Of a stretch of DNA of 64,000 bases, positions 54,227 to 64,000 are shown piece by piece. A program made the position numbers and the translations under genes. A model generated the notes under the pieces. The model was not told the origin of the DNA. It did no database searches and was given only the letters and a program-made list of their open reading frames with translations. The DNA comes from Adiantum capillus-veneris (lineage: Eukaryota; Streptophyta; Polypodiopsida; Polypodiales; Pteridaceae). Every line of letters starts with the position of its first letter. Within the stretch, counting starts at the first letter, position 1. Where the stretch lies: positions 102,008,087 through 102,072,086 of the forward strand of contig CM043964.1 of the NCBI GenBank assembly GCA_014529385.2, in the 5' to 3' direction.

Positions 54227-54389
54227 GTCAGAACCAAGCGAATAGGGCCCTTTGAAGATTCTTGGAGCCCCTATTCGCCTGGTTCTGACTCTAGTCACGT
54301 CACCTATTATGATATTAGCGCACGGGATAGAACCAAGCGAATAGAGACCTTGAGGGATACTCCGGGCCCAATATTCGCTTGTTTATGAC
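54227..54389. repeat. Two tandem hairpins sharing AGAACCAAGCGAATAG
   Basis: Unit 1 has 21-bp arms (54227-54247 and 54269-54289, one mismatch, 21-nt loop). Unit 2, about 100 bp downstream, repeats the left arm (54329-54344) with a partly matching right arm (54371-54389). Confidence 0.85.
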
Positions 54390-54987
54390 ACCAAATACAT
54401 ACCAATTTTGAATAGTAGTTTTGGCTTGCTTTTTCTTTCAGACATGGGGATCATAGTCCTAGAGACATATGATATGGGCGAGATACATGTGAAGAAAAAC
54501 TATACACGTTCTTATACAACGCTTGTGCTCATCACCGTGCACCAAAACTATCAATAATGTTTACTGCACAGTTTTCTATATAGAGGATCATTGATTGCTC
54601 ATTTGAGTACCTACAAACCCATTTGCAACAGTATGAGGTAGTCATTTGTGACAATTTCATGACAATTGATGGCATGAGATATGTGCACTCAACCGACCTT
54701 GACCCTTACAAAAGTGCGGGAAGGAGACTGAATCGCTGTCTAGAAAAGTGTCCCTCCAATGCACTACTTGTATAAGACAGGTGTATGAAGCACTTAAAAA
54801 AGTGTCGCTTAGTGGAATTCAACCACGGGTTTGTTTGTTACTTGTACTTGCAAACGAATGGTGAGTCAAAGACTTCTCAGTTATCAACTTTTGGTAGTTG
54901 CTCATTATTAGCAGCAAGCTAACCCGGATACCATTTTTTGGAGCTTTCATTGTAAAAACAATTATTATTTTGATGAATCGAGAATAT

Positions 54988-55817
54988 TGTAACTCCTATT
55001 TTTAGGATAAACTTTGTAATCGATGAGCCAGGGCTACAAGATTGCAGATTGTGTCAACCTATCTTTAGTTAGAGCTCCCAGATTATTAGTTTTGACCACC
55101 AAAAACCTTGGCTAAGTTATAAAAAGCCAATTTTTGTAAGTTATTATTAAGTTTTGGATAATGAAATACACAACATGAGCTAACGGTGCTCACTTCTCTC
55201 CTTCTCGTGCTTCCTACTCCCTCCCCGGTTGTCACATTGCAGTTGCGTCTATTGCATTGCAACCGCAGGTAAGAGCTCTACGCATTGACGTAAGCATTTC
55301 ACGGTATTTTGTAGCTTTTGGTGTTGCCGACTCGCGGCCTAATTTCATTATAAGTAGGAATTTACAATTCAAAATAAAAAACTAAGGATAGGCGGGGTAT
55401 TGGGGCATCATTGCTAAGCATTTGAATGCATTATGGGTTGAAAACGACTAGGTCAAAAATCCACTGCTGTTAATAATGACGATTTTTGCACTTGACCTAA
55501 AGTGGGAATTGAGACCATAAGCATGTGTGCTTAGGTCTTATAAACATCTCCTAGAAGTTTCGTTACTACGTTTAGATATCATTTGATGTTGTAATGGATG
55601 TGATTTGTTTGCTGATGAGCGATTGGCTTTTGGTGATTTCAGTCACTTGAGTGTAGCTTGAGTTAGATGCGAGTTGTTTGTTGTTTTCCAAGAGATTAAC
55701 AACCTCTTGTAGCCTCTATGCACTAGTCGAGTCAGTTTCATCCCGGATTGACAATTTATTCGTGGTTCTTGCTACATCTACAATAAGATAGGAGTGAGGT
55801 TAGACACCCGTCCCACA
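54988..55817 (+). repeat. Element H 5' LTR (left end uncertain)
   Basis: Right end CGTCCCACA is followed by TT and the PBS. The proposed start TGTAACTCC at 54988 is only a candidate, since the partner LTR is outside the window. Confidence 0.6.
55119..55127 (+). promoter_or_regulatory. TATA box in the LTR of element H
   Basis: TTATAAAAAG at about 55118-55127, followed some 60-90 bases later by a pyrimidine-rich start region (CACTTCTCTCCTTCTC), a typical LTR promoter layout. Confidence 0.55.
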
Positions 55818-55819
55818 TT

Positions 55820-55837
55820 TGACGCCGCTGCTGGGGA
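55820..55837 (+). other. PBS of element H (tRNA-Asp type)
   Basis: TGACGCCGCTGCTGGGGA; it differs at three transition positions from TGGCGCCGTTGCCGGGGA, the complement of the plant tRNA-Asp 3' end used by many Tat and Athila elements. Confidence 0.8.
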
Positions 55838-57738
55838 TCGAAGAGACCTAAATTAGGGAAAACATGAGCATCTTGTGAAGTTATCCTTTACCTTCCTCTA
55901 GGATCTCCTAGAGTAGAAACACTTTTTTTAAAACCGCATAGCTTAAGATTGTTGTCCTTTGCTATGTAGAGATAGCTTGGAAGTAATCGTACTTGTTGAG
56001 TACCTTTAGGATTATAGGATTGCAGAATTAGATTAGGGTTTTGAGAATGATTGATGGATGAGACAAGTCTTAAGATCAATGCTCAAGAAGCCATAAAAAA
56101 CAAGAAAACGAGTGTTTGTGAACACTTTCCACAACTCCATTACAATAGAATCTAGGAGTAGGATAAGTAGAATCCGAGATGGATTTCAAAACATTTCTCT
56201 CTCCGAAAGAATCAGTTGTGAGTTGTTATGTGAAGTTACATTATTTCAGGTCTACGGCTAGAAATAGCACCAGAAGACTGTCAACCACTCAATCCGACTG
56301 GAGAGTATGCCAAAACTCAAATTATTTACTTTTTCTTGACATTGTAGGCCAAATTAAGTTTTGACTCGACTTAGAGGCTTAAAATAGCTCATGAAAAGAC
56401 TGTCCAATGAAAAAGTTCAAAACAGTGTTAATTTTGGGCCTAAAGTAAATAATCACGATTATTTACTTTCAGCTCAAAATTAACCAAGGTTGATACCAGA
56501 GACTCTATGCATATATACAAACGACTTTTGTAAAGGACCATAGAATTTGGATCATCAAATTGACCAAAAACTGGGTAAAAACTAAAATCTGTACTGACTT
56601 TCGAGAACTTGAGTGTAAACGGGAAAAATTTGGTTCAAACTCAATGGAACTTGATTCATAGGCTTATATTGATGTGATAGACATGTACATGCTCAATTGA
56701 TAAAAAAGATGCAGAAATTTGCCAAAAGTAAATAATCGTGATGATTTACATCTGTCCCAATTTTCAACTTTTTTGACCAAGTCAGCATATCACTTGCTTT
56801 AGCATGCTATAATAAGCCCACAAATCAAATTTGGTAAGATTTGGACCATTGGATTGAAAATTGTGGCCAAATTTGCAAAGTCAGTTTGCAGATATAAAAC
56901 TGATGACCATTTGAACAAAAATTGTCCAAACTTGATGAAACTTGGCTAGGGAGCTTAAGTTGAGGTGCTTAACAGATATGTGTCAAGATTGGGACAAAAA
57001 CTTGCAAAAACATAGTAGGAGTAAATAATTGTGATTATTTACATCTGCTACAAAAATTGATAATCTTGCATATTTGAGTATAACACAAGGTCAAGCATAT
57101 CAAGTAGACCACACAAATCAATTCTGGTGAAATTTGGATCACAAAAGTCAGACTTAAGCTAGATTCTTGAAAATTGAGTCTACGGACACGAAACATATGA
57201 TAACATGAACAAATTTTGTCCAAACTTAGTGAAAATTGTCCAGAGACTTTAACAGGTTGTATACTAGGCAAATCAAGCCATAAAGTGCAAAAATTTGAGA
57301 AAAGTAAATAATCACGATTATTTACTTCTCCTACACGGAGACACCATTGTTGACTTTTGAACTTGTACAGTGTTAGACCAACAGAATACAAGGCCACCGG
57401 GAAATTTTGGGTTCAATCGGATCCAAATTGGTACATGTTCACTCAGTTTCCAAGTTGCAGATTAGTCCTTTGGCTTTTTGCAAAAGTGATATCTGAAAGT
57501 CTCAACTGCTAACTTACTTAGCTTGAATTGAAGTGATACACATAGACCAGTCATAATAGTTGGCAAGAAGTATACATTCTTTGTGAAAGAATAGCTAACT
57601 TGATCAAAATTGATACAGGAATCAGGTTGCAGACAAGGAATTCAAAGCTTTTCAGAATTTGCAATCAAATTAAGTGAAAGAAATTGACAACAAGTCACTT
57701 CGACGGTATGTACTCTATCCAGGGCATCACAAGTCTTT
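55838..57738 (+). other. Element H leader, no gene
   Basis: 1.9 kb between PBS and gag without a coding frame. It holds the palindrome array described separately, and phrases such as TTGTCCAAACTT recur between palindromes. Confidence 0.65.
56443..57327. repeat. Array of four palindromes at 283-293-bp period
   Basis: AAGTAAATAATC-AC-GATTATTTACTT at 56443-56468 and 57302-57327 is a 26-bp near-perfect palindrome with 12-bp arms. Slightly changed copies lie at 56726-56751 and 57019-57044. Starts are 283, 293 and 283 bp apart, and the sequence between them shows weak repeat similarity, so this is an old tandem repeat with a conserved palindromic core. Confidence 0.9.
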
Positions 57739-58335
57739 ATGAACCTTAGATCTGGCCATGTACTAGGAAACCAAGGCATATTTGGAGAAACCTCCATTAG
57801 AGTATCCACCAAAGAAAGTGTGAATCAAGGCAATCCCTTGCACACTATCCTTGAGGAAGTTTCAGATACTTTTTCGGATTCAACATCTGAAATGTCTTCC
57901 TATTCGACTCACTCAGAAACCAGAACAATAGTGCGCTATAAGCATAGACTCTCTTTTTATAAAACTAATCGCCATGGAGCTCACGTTTACCTGGATCCTA
58001 ATGAAGAGTATGCTATTTTCATTGATGACCATGGTATTGAGTTTGAAGAGAAGATCATGACAAACAAACAAGGAAAAATGTATATGGATAGAAATGGAAC
58101 TCATTATTTACAAGTTGAAAACCCTGACGTAATAGACAAATGGGGGTTAGAAGTAAATACCATAATTCCAGATATGGAAGCAAAAGAAGGACCACCTACT
58201 TTAGAATTTGAGGGATACGATCAAGTTGATTTGAAGCCTTTCAAAAGGCTTAGTATGGACAATCCTAGGATTGGAGTCTATTGTTGGGAGGATAGAAACG
58301 TCAAAGATCTTCTATGGACCTTGCATGCCAAATGA
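57739..58335 (+). CDS. Element H gag N-terminal ORF
   Basis: 198-codon ATG frame, the first after the leader. It opens MNLRSGHVLGNQGIFGE; a basic MxxRSG-like start is common in plant Ty3 Gag proteins. The middle is Ser/Thr-rich and the rest acidic with FIDDHGIEFEEKIMTNKQGK and WGLEVNTIIPDMEAKEG. No recognised domain. It is followed by about 370 bases without frame before the capsid part, so it is probably the start of a decayed Gag, though a separate leader protein is possible. Confidence 0.6.
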   Translation: MNLRSGHVLGNQGIFGETSIRVSTKESVNQGNPLHTILEEVSDTFSDSTSEMSSYSTHSETRTIVRYKHRLSFYKTNRHGAHVYLDPNEEYAIFIDDHGIEFEEKIMTNKQGKMYMDRNGTHYLQVENPDVIDKWGLEVNTIIPDMEAKEGPPTLEFEGYDQVDLKPFKRLSMDNPRIGVYCWEDRNVKDLLWTLHAK

Positions 58336-58703
58336 AGACAACTAACACCCATGAAGATCATCTATATCTTCAAGATAAAAAATTAGGGTTTAGCAGATCT
58401 ACCAACCTACCTGTTTAGGGTTTGCTATAATAATAACTTTGTTATGATGACTCCTTGAGGAGGTAGAACAAACCAAATACCAAGGGTACTCCATAAGGGA
58501 TTATATTGAGCCAAGGACCAGAAACTATTCCAAGAGATGAACACTATGAGAGATCTTCTGAGAGTAATTTAAGAAACTAGAAACCACCTCATCACGAAGA
58601 AAACCGGGTGACACTAAGGCTGGTTCAGGGCTACATGAGTCACTATTTCCAACAGACTGGTTTGAAGGACTTGGAATAGGACCAACTGCCAGGAGATCGG
58701 GAC

Positions 58704-59204
58704 TTGAACCAAATAGACGTGTCAGACCAGCTGAATTTTAGAAATGGGTCAAAACAGTGGATCGGGGATCCATATGACCACTTAGCAAGCTTTAAACAAG
58801 TAAGAGCAGAACACATATTTGATTTCCATACTCAATTCAAGGGGTTTGGAATGACATTAGAAGGGAAAGAATTGACATGGTTCCAAAACATTCCACCAAG
58901 GTCAATCATGGACTTAAATACATTATCTCAAGGATTTGTAGTTGCTTGTTCCAAAATGGGGATCAAGCACAACACGGTAGCTCAAATCTATAGCTTTAAG
59001 CAGAAACAAGGTGAATCTATTAGGGATTGTGCAACTCAAATAAAGCAATATATTGCAAGATGCCCAGAGCTCGAGATACCTGCAGCAGAAAGACTAATAT
59101 CATTGTTTCTAGAGGGACTGCTAAACAAAGAACTTCATGCTATACTGTATAGCAAGAATCACACAACCCTAGAAGAGTGTGTGTGTCAGATGCTATTGAC
59201 TTAG
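58704..59204 (+). pseudogene. Element H gag, capsid
   Basis: Clear Ty3 capsid: DPYDHLASFKQVRAEH, MTLEGKELTWFQNIPP, LSQGFVVACSKM, YSFKQKQGESIRDCATQIKQ and LISLFLEGLLNKELHAILYS. The TAG at 59202-59204 ends the frame within the capsid tail; bases 59205-59547 continue in other frames. Confidence 0.87.
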
Positions 59205-59547
59205 GAGACAAAATTGTGATATTTTCAATGAAGAAGATATCCCTAAGGATAACCAAAGCAAGAAAACAACATCCACCAAACTAGCACAAGTGGGAACGGC
59301 TGCTGCAGCACCACTTTCAGCCATAGAAGACATGCTCAAAAGGATGAATGACATGATGAATAACATGCAAAAAGCACCTATGAGGGGCCCAAGACAAGGG
59401 ATACTTCAACAAGGATAACCAATTACGCTGCAGAATTGGTGTGCAATCGAGGGTAAATGGACCAACCATGAGACCAATGAGTGCTATTATCGACCAAAGT
59501 ATGATGGGAATGTTCAATAAGTGCCTATGAGGCCACAAGGATAACCC

Positions 59548-60444
59548 ATGTACAAATATCAACCTAATATGGCCCCAGCTCAAAGACCACAGATGGGTAT
59601 GGAAAGACCTCAACCCGTGTTGGGCCAACAACCTCCATATCCGAGACAAAATGCAGTGCCTATAAAGAACATGCATCTAGAGGGAGTCATAGATGACCAA
59701 GCACTAGTGCCTGCTACACCCTATGATGAGCCTAGTCCATCTACAATAATGGTAGAAGGAGAGCGGTATAATTCACATTCACCACCAAGGGAAGAACCTG
59801 TGACTTATGCTACACCAGAGCTTGCACCAATGTATTATGTAGCTAATCAAGGTGTTAGACCTCCTATGGTAAGACCCATGATTAAGCCAAGAACTGGAAA
59901 CTGTCATAATTGTGGTGTAGATGATAATTGGAAGAATGAATGCCCAGAGCCTGACAAGAACCTCACGCCAGTTGAAGCTTATTGCATACAATGTTGCAAA
60001 AAGGGAGGACACTTCCCTGAAGATTGTCCAAAAAATCCTTTAAACAAGGGTAAAACAGTAGTGAATGTAGTCCAAGTGATACCTAGTAGCTCATCTGAGA
60101 GTGAACCGATTGTTCCAAACAAGGTAATCACTAGAGCCCAGGCTAAAAAAAAGAAACATAACTCCTCTGATGATTCAGAGAATACAAACATTTCCTCTCA
60201 AAAGACCAAAAGAAGCAGAAACAAAAGGTATGAGATGAGAAAACAGAAACAATGGGCTAAAATCAAGGAGAAAGAAAAAAATCTATTCCAGGAAAAGGTG
60301 AAAGAAACTAGAAGTGAAATTAAAGAAACCACCATGAAATCTGGAGGATCAATTTTGGTAGACAAAATTTTTGAGCCAGTTAATGCAGCCTTGGAAGCTT
60401 ACCAAGCAGGACTTAAAGCAGGCCAAAACATAGAAAACAAATGA
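59548..60444 (+). pseudogene. Element H gag, nucleocapsid with two knuckles
   Basis: 298-codon frame. A Pro/Gln/Met-rich part (ERPQPVLGQQPPYPRQN) precedes two zinc-binding sites. The first, CHNCGVDDNWKNEC, has lost its His. The second, CIQCCKKGGHFPEDC, has CX2CX5HX4C, one residue longer than usual. A Lys-rich coiled stretch (RKQKQWAKIKEKEKN) follows. The frame ends in TGA at 60442-60444, with further coding-like frames at 60466-60786 and 60805-61185. Confidence 0.82.
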
Positions 60445-60465
60445 AAAAACCATCCTTCTCTATAC

Positions 60466-61185
60466 ATGGAAGCAGCTAAGCTTGAAGCTTATCAAAATTT
60501 GGTAAGAATCATGCAAGAGATGCTGGAAAAACAAAAACCCAAGCTCAAAAGTATGGCAAAACCTGAGGATTTCGTGGTAGGAACCAATAAGGAAAAATTC
60601 AAAGTAATGGTAGAACCCCACCTTGAAACAAAAGAGCCAGAACTTATAGTGTCGGACAAGGAAGATGTCTTAGACGGAATTCCATTCATAGAAGAAGACT
60701 GGCCAGGACACTTATGGGAAAAAGTTAGAGAGATTAATGATGGGAGCTTAACTCTGAAGTCAGCTCCTATAGAGGAAGTTTGGTAAGACAACCTACCTCC
60801 TGATATGGACATGGATGTACAATCCTTGTATGGGGATTGCGGATCTGAAGCTTCAGAAATGTCTAAACCATTGACCTTGAAAACATTATCCTCTTACTTG
60901 GGAGATAATGAAGATGCATCCATAATGTGTAAAACCACTCAAGTAAAAAGAGCTGAACATACCCTAGAAGTAGACAATATCCATTCAATCATGTCTACAC
61001 CCATCCAATGCACTCTTATTGTAGGAGAACTGCTAAAAATTAGACCATATGTATGGAATGGTCTACTGAAAACTCTAGAGAAGGTGGGAATAACAAGGCT
61101 AATCGTTAAAAAAATAGAAAAATTGAAACACGAAGTGGATAACAAAGAGATTAGATATGTTCCAATGAACAAAGTTGGAGAATAG
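60466..61185 (+). pseudogene. Element H gag-pol linker region
   Basis: Two frames, 60466-60786 and 60805-61185, separated by a TAA. The first begins MEAAKLEAYQNLVRIMQEML (helical); the second includes LKIRPYVWNGLLKTLEKVG. They lie where Tat and Athila elements have poorly conserved sequence between nucleocapsid and protease. No domain recognised. Confidence 0.55.
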
Positions 61186-61199
61186 TACGAGGGGAAAGA

Positions 61200-61723
61200 A
61201 GAAAACACCACCCTTCCAGTGTGATATAATGATATAGAAACCTTGGTAATACTGTATAGTGGAGCAGGCATAGCCATAACCACGAAAGAAGTATGGGAAT
61301 CCTGGGGACAACCAACCATTAGACAAACTCGAATGAAATTGCAATTGGATGATGGACACATCTAAAGACCTTTAGGAAACAATTGGGGAAACAATTGCCT
61401 GTACTTGAAACAAGTAGGATCAATAACAAGAGTTAATCTATAGAGATGTCATGAAAATGCCTATACAAGAATTCGATTCAGTCTCTTCGGCTGAGACTAA
61501 GCTTCCATCTTGGTTGAACAAAGGCACTCCTATTTGGATGTGCAGAGCTTCAGAAAATGGGAGCTTAAAATGGGAAGTATGTATCTTAGAAAGGGATTGC
61601 ACAGATGAAGCCTATGTACCTGAACCCTTTCTAGAGCATTTGTTTGAGCCATTTGAGTGGACTCAAATCTTAGCAACAATGGATGGATGTGTAAACACTC
61701 TATGCCTACTCGATTTTGTCTAA
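61200..61723 (+). pseudogene. Element H protease, active-site Asp replaced
   Basis: The retropepsin loop reads LVILYSGAGIAI (61243-61278), where family members have a D in place of Y, so the catalytic Asp codon GAT is TAT at 61255-61257. The downstream part (61451-61723, with PIWMCRASENGSLKWEVCIL) has no family I can name and belongs to the protease-RT linker. Stops lie at 61362-61364 and 61441-61443. Confidence 0.65.
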
Positions 61724-61980
61724 GGACGGCTATGACATAATTCCCATCCAAATGATCTCAACCCTTCACATTGAAGACAAAATTTTGGAATCCAAGGACT
61801 TGATGAAAGCTCAACAAGTCTTTTTAGACCTCTACTATTATGCACAGATGAGTTAGAAGAATACTCAGCTACCTCAGATAATTCGGGGTTGGAAAAAGAA
61901 CATGTGAGAGATAAACTGCTCATGAAAGGAGGGGAGGAAAAGTTTTTTGACTTTCCAAACTAGAAACCGAGAAGGCAGAA

Positions 61981-62478
61981 ATGGGTAGACAAAAAAGAGA
62001 CATAAGAAACTTGAAAGCTAGACCTATGCCATTGATCTCCAGTAGAACACAGTTCCTGATGCAAATAGATGCACATGATTGTGTCAAGGACAAAATCACT
62101 GGTAGATATACTTCAAACGAAGAACTTGAAATGACAAAAACATTGGGAAAAACGAGAAAGGAAACTCAAGAAAAACCTAAAAACCAGGACAAGGATTCAA
62201 CCATGACACGAGTTGAACGAAAAAAGAAGTATCAAGAGTTGAAAAAATCTCTAAAGGAGATATATACGACAAAAATGGAAACCACTAAAGAGGATGGTAA
62301 AGATGTCATGACTGTTCCATCCCATTACAAGAAATATACTCTCCAGGACCGAAAAATCATAATTGAACAACCTGTTAGAGAACTAAGAAAACAGGGCAAG
62401 TCCTACGAGGGGCCTAAAAACACAAAAGAGATAGATCTGGTGGAAAATTACGAGTGTGTGTCAACCTCAAGAAAGTGA
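61981..62478 (+). pseudogene. Element H pol linker before RT
   Basis: 165-codon frame, strongly Lys/Glu-rich (TKTLGKTRKETQEKPKNQDK), with no recognised fold. Near its end the frame shifts: NYECVSTSRK in this frame, whereas the neighbouring frame gives RVCVNLKKVNSVTITDNFPL, the RT fingers. Confidence 0.55.
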
Positions 62479-63059
62479 ATTCAGTTACCATTACAGACAA
62501 CTTTCCTCTTCCAATCACTAAGTATGTTTTAGAACAAGTTGAAGGTGAAGAAGCTTACAGCTTTTGAGATGGCTTTTCGGGATGCAATCAACTTTTGGTT
62601 GACCCAAAAGATCAGCATAAAACTGCCTTTGCAACGGAATGGGGTATTTTTGCATATCAGGTTATGCCTTTTGGGTTAACTAATGCTCATGCCACCTTTC
62701 AAATATCGATGAGCCATGCTTTTAAAGAATATCTTTGGAATTTTTTGGAAGTATATATGGATGATCTATGCATACATTCATCAATCCGAACTGATCATTT
62801 TGAACACCTCAAAAAGGTATTCAAAAAATGTAGACTTTATAGGATTTTCTTAAATCCTGGAAAGTGCACATTCATGGGTAGACAAGGAAAAATTCTTGGA
62901 CACATAGTCTCTAAAAACGGCATAGCTACTGATATGGATAAAATTCATGTTATTCAAGGGGGTTCAAGCCTTCATGGGACATTGTGGATATTACAAACGG
63001 TTAATTTACATGTACGCTATAATTGCAAAACCCATGTACAATTTGATTACACACTTTGA
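62445..63059 (+). pseudogene. Element H reverse transcriptase
   Basis: The fingers (RVCVNLKKVNS) and palm are separated by a TGA at about 62567. The palm has DGFSGCNQLLVDPKD with the first Asp, MPFGLTNAHATFQ and YMDDLCIHS with the Asp pair. The thumb (GKILGHIVSKNGIATD) is complete. The frame shifts at about 62960. The sequence upstream of RVCVN is unlike RT, so the first part of the fingers may be deleted. Confidence 0.87.
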
Positions 63060-63590
63060 ATGGACTGATGAGTGTGAAGAATCCTTCATGAAGCTTAAGC
63101 AAGCTCTCACTTCAGCTCCAATATTGAAAGCATCAAATTGGAATGAGATATTCCACATACATGTAGATGCTTCTAATTTTGCCATCGGGTGTATATTAGC
63201 TGAACCAAGAGATGGAAAATTTGATTTTCCTATTTCTTATGCTAGCCGATAGTTGAACATGTCAGAAAAAAGAACTATACCACCACCGAAAGGGAAGGAC
63301 TAGGAATGATCTATGCCATGAAAAAGTGTAGACATTACCTATTAGCTAACAAATTTGTGTTCTTTGTGGATCACCAAGCCTTATTGTACTTGGTCAACAA
63401 GCCGTGAAACACAAGAAGAATAGTGAGATGGTTCATCATTCTTCTGGAATTTTATTTCACTGTAGTCGTAAAAAAGGGCACTACTCATCAAAGAGTAGAT
63501 CATTTGTCGAGGATTGTTTCAGTGGAACCACCAAAGGGAGTGGACGATGATCTATGTCTATTCTTCATTGAAATGATACCTTGATGGTCG
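62947..63590 (+). pseudogene. Element H RNase H
   Basis: RT connection (FMGHCGYYKRLIYMYAIIAK) and RNase H with IHVDASNFAIGCILAEPRDG (first catalytic Asp), TTEREGLGMIYAMKKCRHYL, FVFFVDHQALLYLVNKP and HQRVDHLSRI. Stops at 63250-63252 (TAG) and 63404-63406 (TGA) interrupt it. Only one RNase H is present; no second domain follows before integrase. Confidence 0.88.
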
Positions 63591-64000
63591 AAAAATATGG
63601 TATCATTGATGACCATGGCTCAAGTGGATTCGCAAATACCACTTCCTATTACAATCGGATTAATTGAGCAATTGGCTATGTATCGGCTACCAACTGGAAG
63701 GTTATAAAAAAGAAATCAAGATGGAATATTGTTGTTGTGCATTAATCCTGAGGAGAAAACCCAATACCTAAGTCAAGCACATGTTACTATAGTAGGACTT
63801 CACTTTGCAGAAGATCAAACTATGCAACGGATCTTGAGACTTGGAGTATTTTGGCCAACTATGGGGAGTGATGTTCATTCTTTTGTAAAAGATTATCCTC
63901 AATGTCAAAAACAAACACCCATACCTCATGTAACATTGTTCCAAATGTCACCTGCTCCTAAGTGGAGTAACGATCTAGTTACTTACTTATCGAGCCGAAC
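63591..64000 (+). pseudogene. Element H integrase, zinc region, cut by the right edge
   Basis: After RNase H comes a linker with DGILLLCINPEEK, then the zinc region QAHVTIVGLHFAEDQTMQRI and FWPTMGSDVHSFVKDYPQCQ. The first Cys of the CxxC pair is replaced by Tyr. The window ends as the core begins (KWSNDLVTY). Confidence 0.8.

Larger units (their letters stand above)
53583..54987 (+). repeat. Element G 3' LTR (right end uncertain)
   Basis: Starts TGTAAGATCCCC after the purine tract. It contains a CT tract with a C17 run (53797-53851) and two tandem hairpins at 54227-54389. The right boundary is set only by the possible start of the next LTR at 54988. No 5' LTR of this element was found: LTR I does not match it. 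Confidence 0.6.
54988..64000 (+). mobile_element. Element H: Ty3/gypsy element with tRNA-Asp-type PBS, continues past the right edge
   Basis: 5' LTR ending CCCACA at 55817, PBS at 55820, leader of 1.9 kb with periodic palindromes, gag with two knuckles, protease, RT with YMDD, RNase H and integrase zinc region to the window end. No chromodomain or 3' LTR in view. The PBS and the RNase H wording (FVFFVDHQALLYLVNKP) point to a non-chromoviral Ty3 lineage of the Tat/Athila type. All genes are broken by frameshifts or stops. Confidence 0.85.

Noticed and set aside
54600-54780. Coding-like frame (DPYKSAGRRLNRCLEKC) inside the LTR of element G
   Set aside because: About 60 codons, no ATG-led long frame, no family; likely chance within LTR sequence.
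53583-64000. Integrated pararetrovirus (caulimovirid) as the source of element H
   Set aside because: YMDD and RNase H wording fit Ty3 elements, and an LTR end, tRNA-Asp PBS and integrase zinc region are present; caulimovirids lack integrase and LTRs.

Overview
The window is nuclear DNA from a land plant, and the style (a PLS-class PPR gene, megabase-scale repeat texture, intact-looking Ty3 and Ty1 families side by side) suggests a large-genome seed-free plant such as a fern. That attribution is inference; nothing in the window fixes the species. There is one convincing host gene, a pentatricopeptide-repeat (PPR) gene at 4506-6485 on the minus strand. A possible last exon of another gene sits at the left edge. 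Nearly everything from about 8.4 kb to the right edge is layered LTR retrotransposons.

Layout. 0-8.4 kb: low-copy-looking DNA with the PPR gene, a long hairpin with tRNA-like promoter boxes (2730-2880) and a CT/CA microsatellite. 8.4-15.2 kb: element A, a minus-strand Ty3 chromovirus with two 1.5-1.6 kb LTRs, initiator-Met-tRNA-type PBS and purine tract, but lacking RNase H and integrase. 15.2-17.4 kb: decayed sequence, including a relative of the copia-D leader and a diverged LTR related to element A. 17.4-18.99 kb: copia fragment F (minus). 19.0-30.36 kb: copia element E (plus), split by insertion of a younger copia element D (20592-28046, minus, TSD TGCAC) that contains three LTR copies. 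30.4-32.1 kb: decayed sequence leading into LTR 'I'. 32088-47042: element B, same family as A, inserted in LTR I with a perfect 5-bp TSD (ATGAC). Element B is itself split by element C (36578-45376, TSD CCGC), a Ty3 element with two RNase H domains and nearly identical LTRs. 47.05-50.3 kb: the rest of LTR I, a PBS, then an unrecognised coding region with a tandemly repeated domain. 50.4-55 kb: element G, a decayed plus-strand chromovirus with chromodomain, purine tract and 3' LTR. 55-64 kb: element H, a plus-strand Ty3 element with tRNA-Asp-type PBS, a long leader carrying periodic palindromes, gag, protease, RT, RNase H and the start of integrase. It runs off the right edge.

How the parts relate. 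The insertion order can be read directly: I before B before C, and E before D. A and B are one family with complementary losses (A keeps PBS, gag and purine tract; B keeps RT, RNase H, integrase and chromodomain). C and D are youngest: their reading frames are broken mainly by in-frame stop codons rather than frameshifts. I found no CRISPR, prokaryotic, plastid or mitochondrial genes and no rRNA. The most unusual items are the repeated unknown domain at 47.9-50.3 kb, paired inverted CCAAT boxes at constant spacing in the chromovirus LTRs, the roughly 285-bp palindrome array in the leader of H, the three-LTR copia element with a 30-bp inverted filler, and the direct junction of integrase to LTR in element C.
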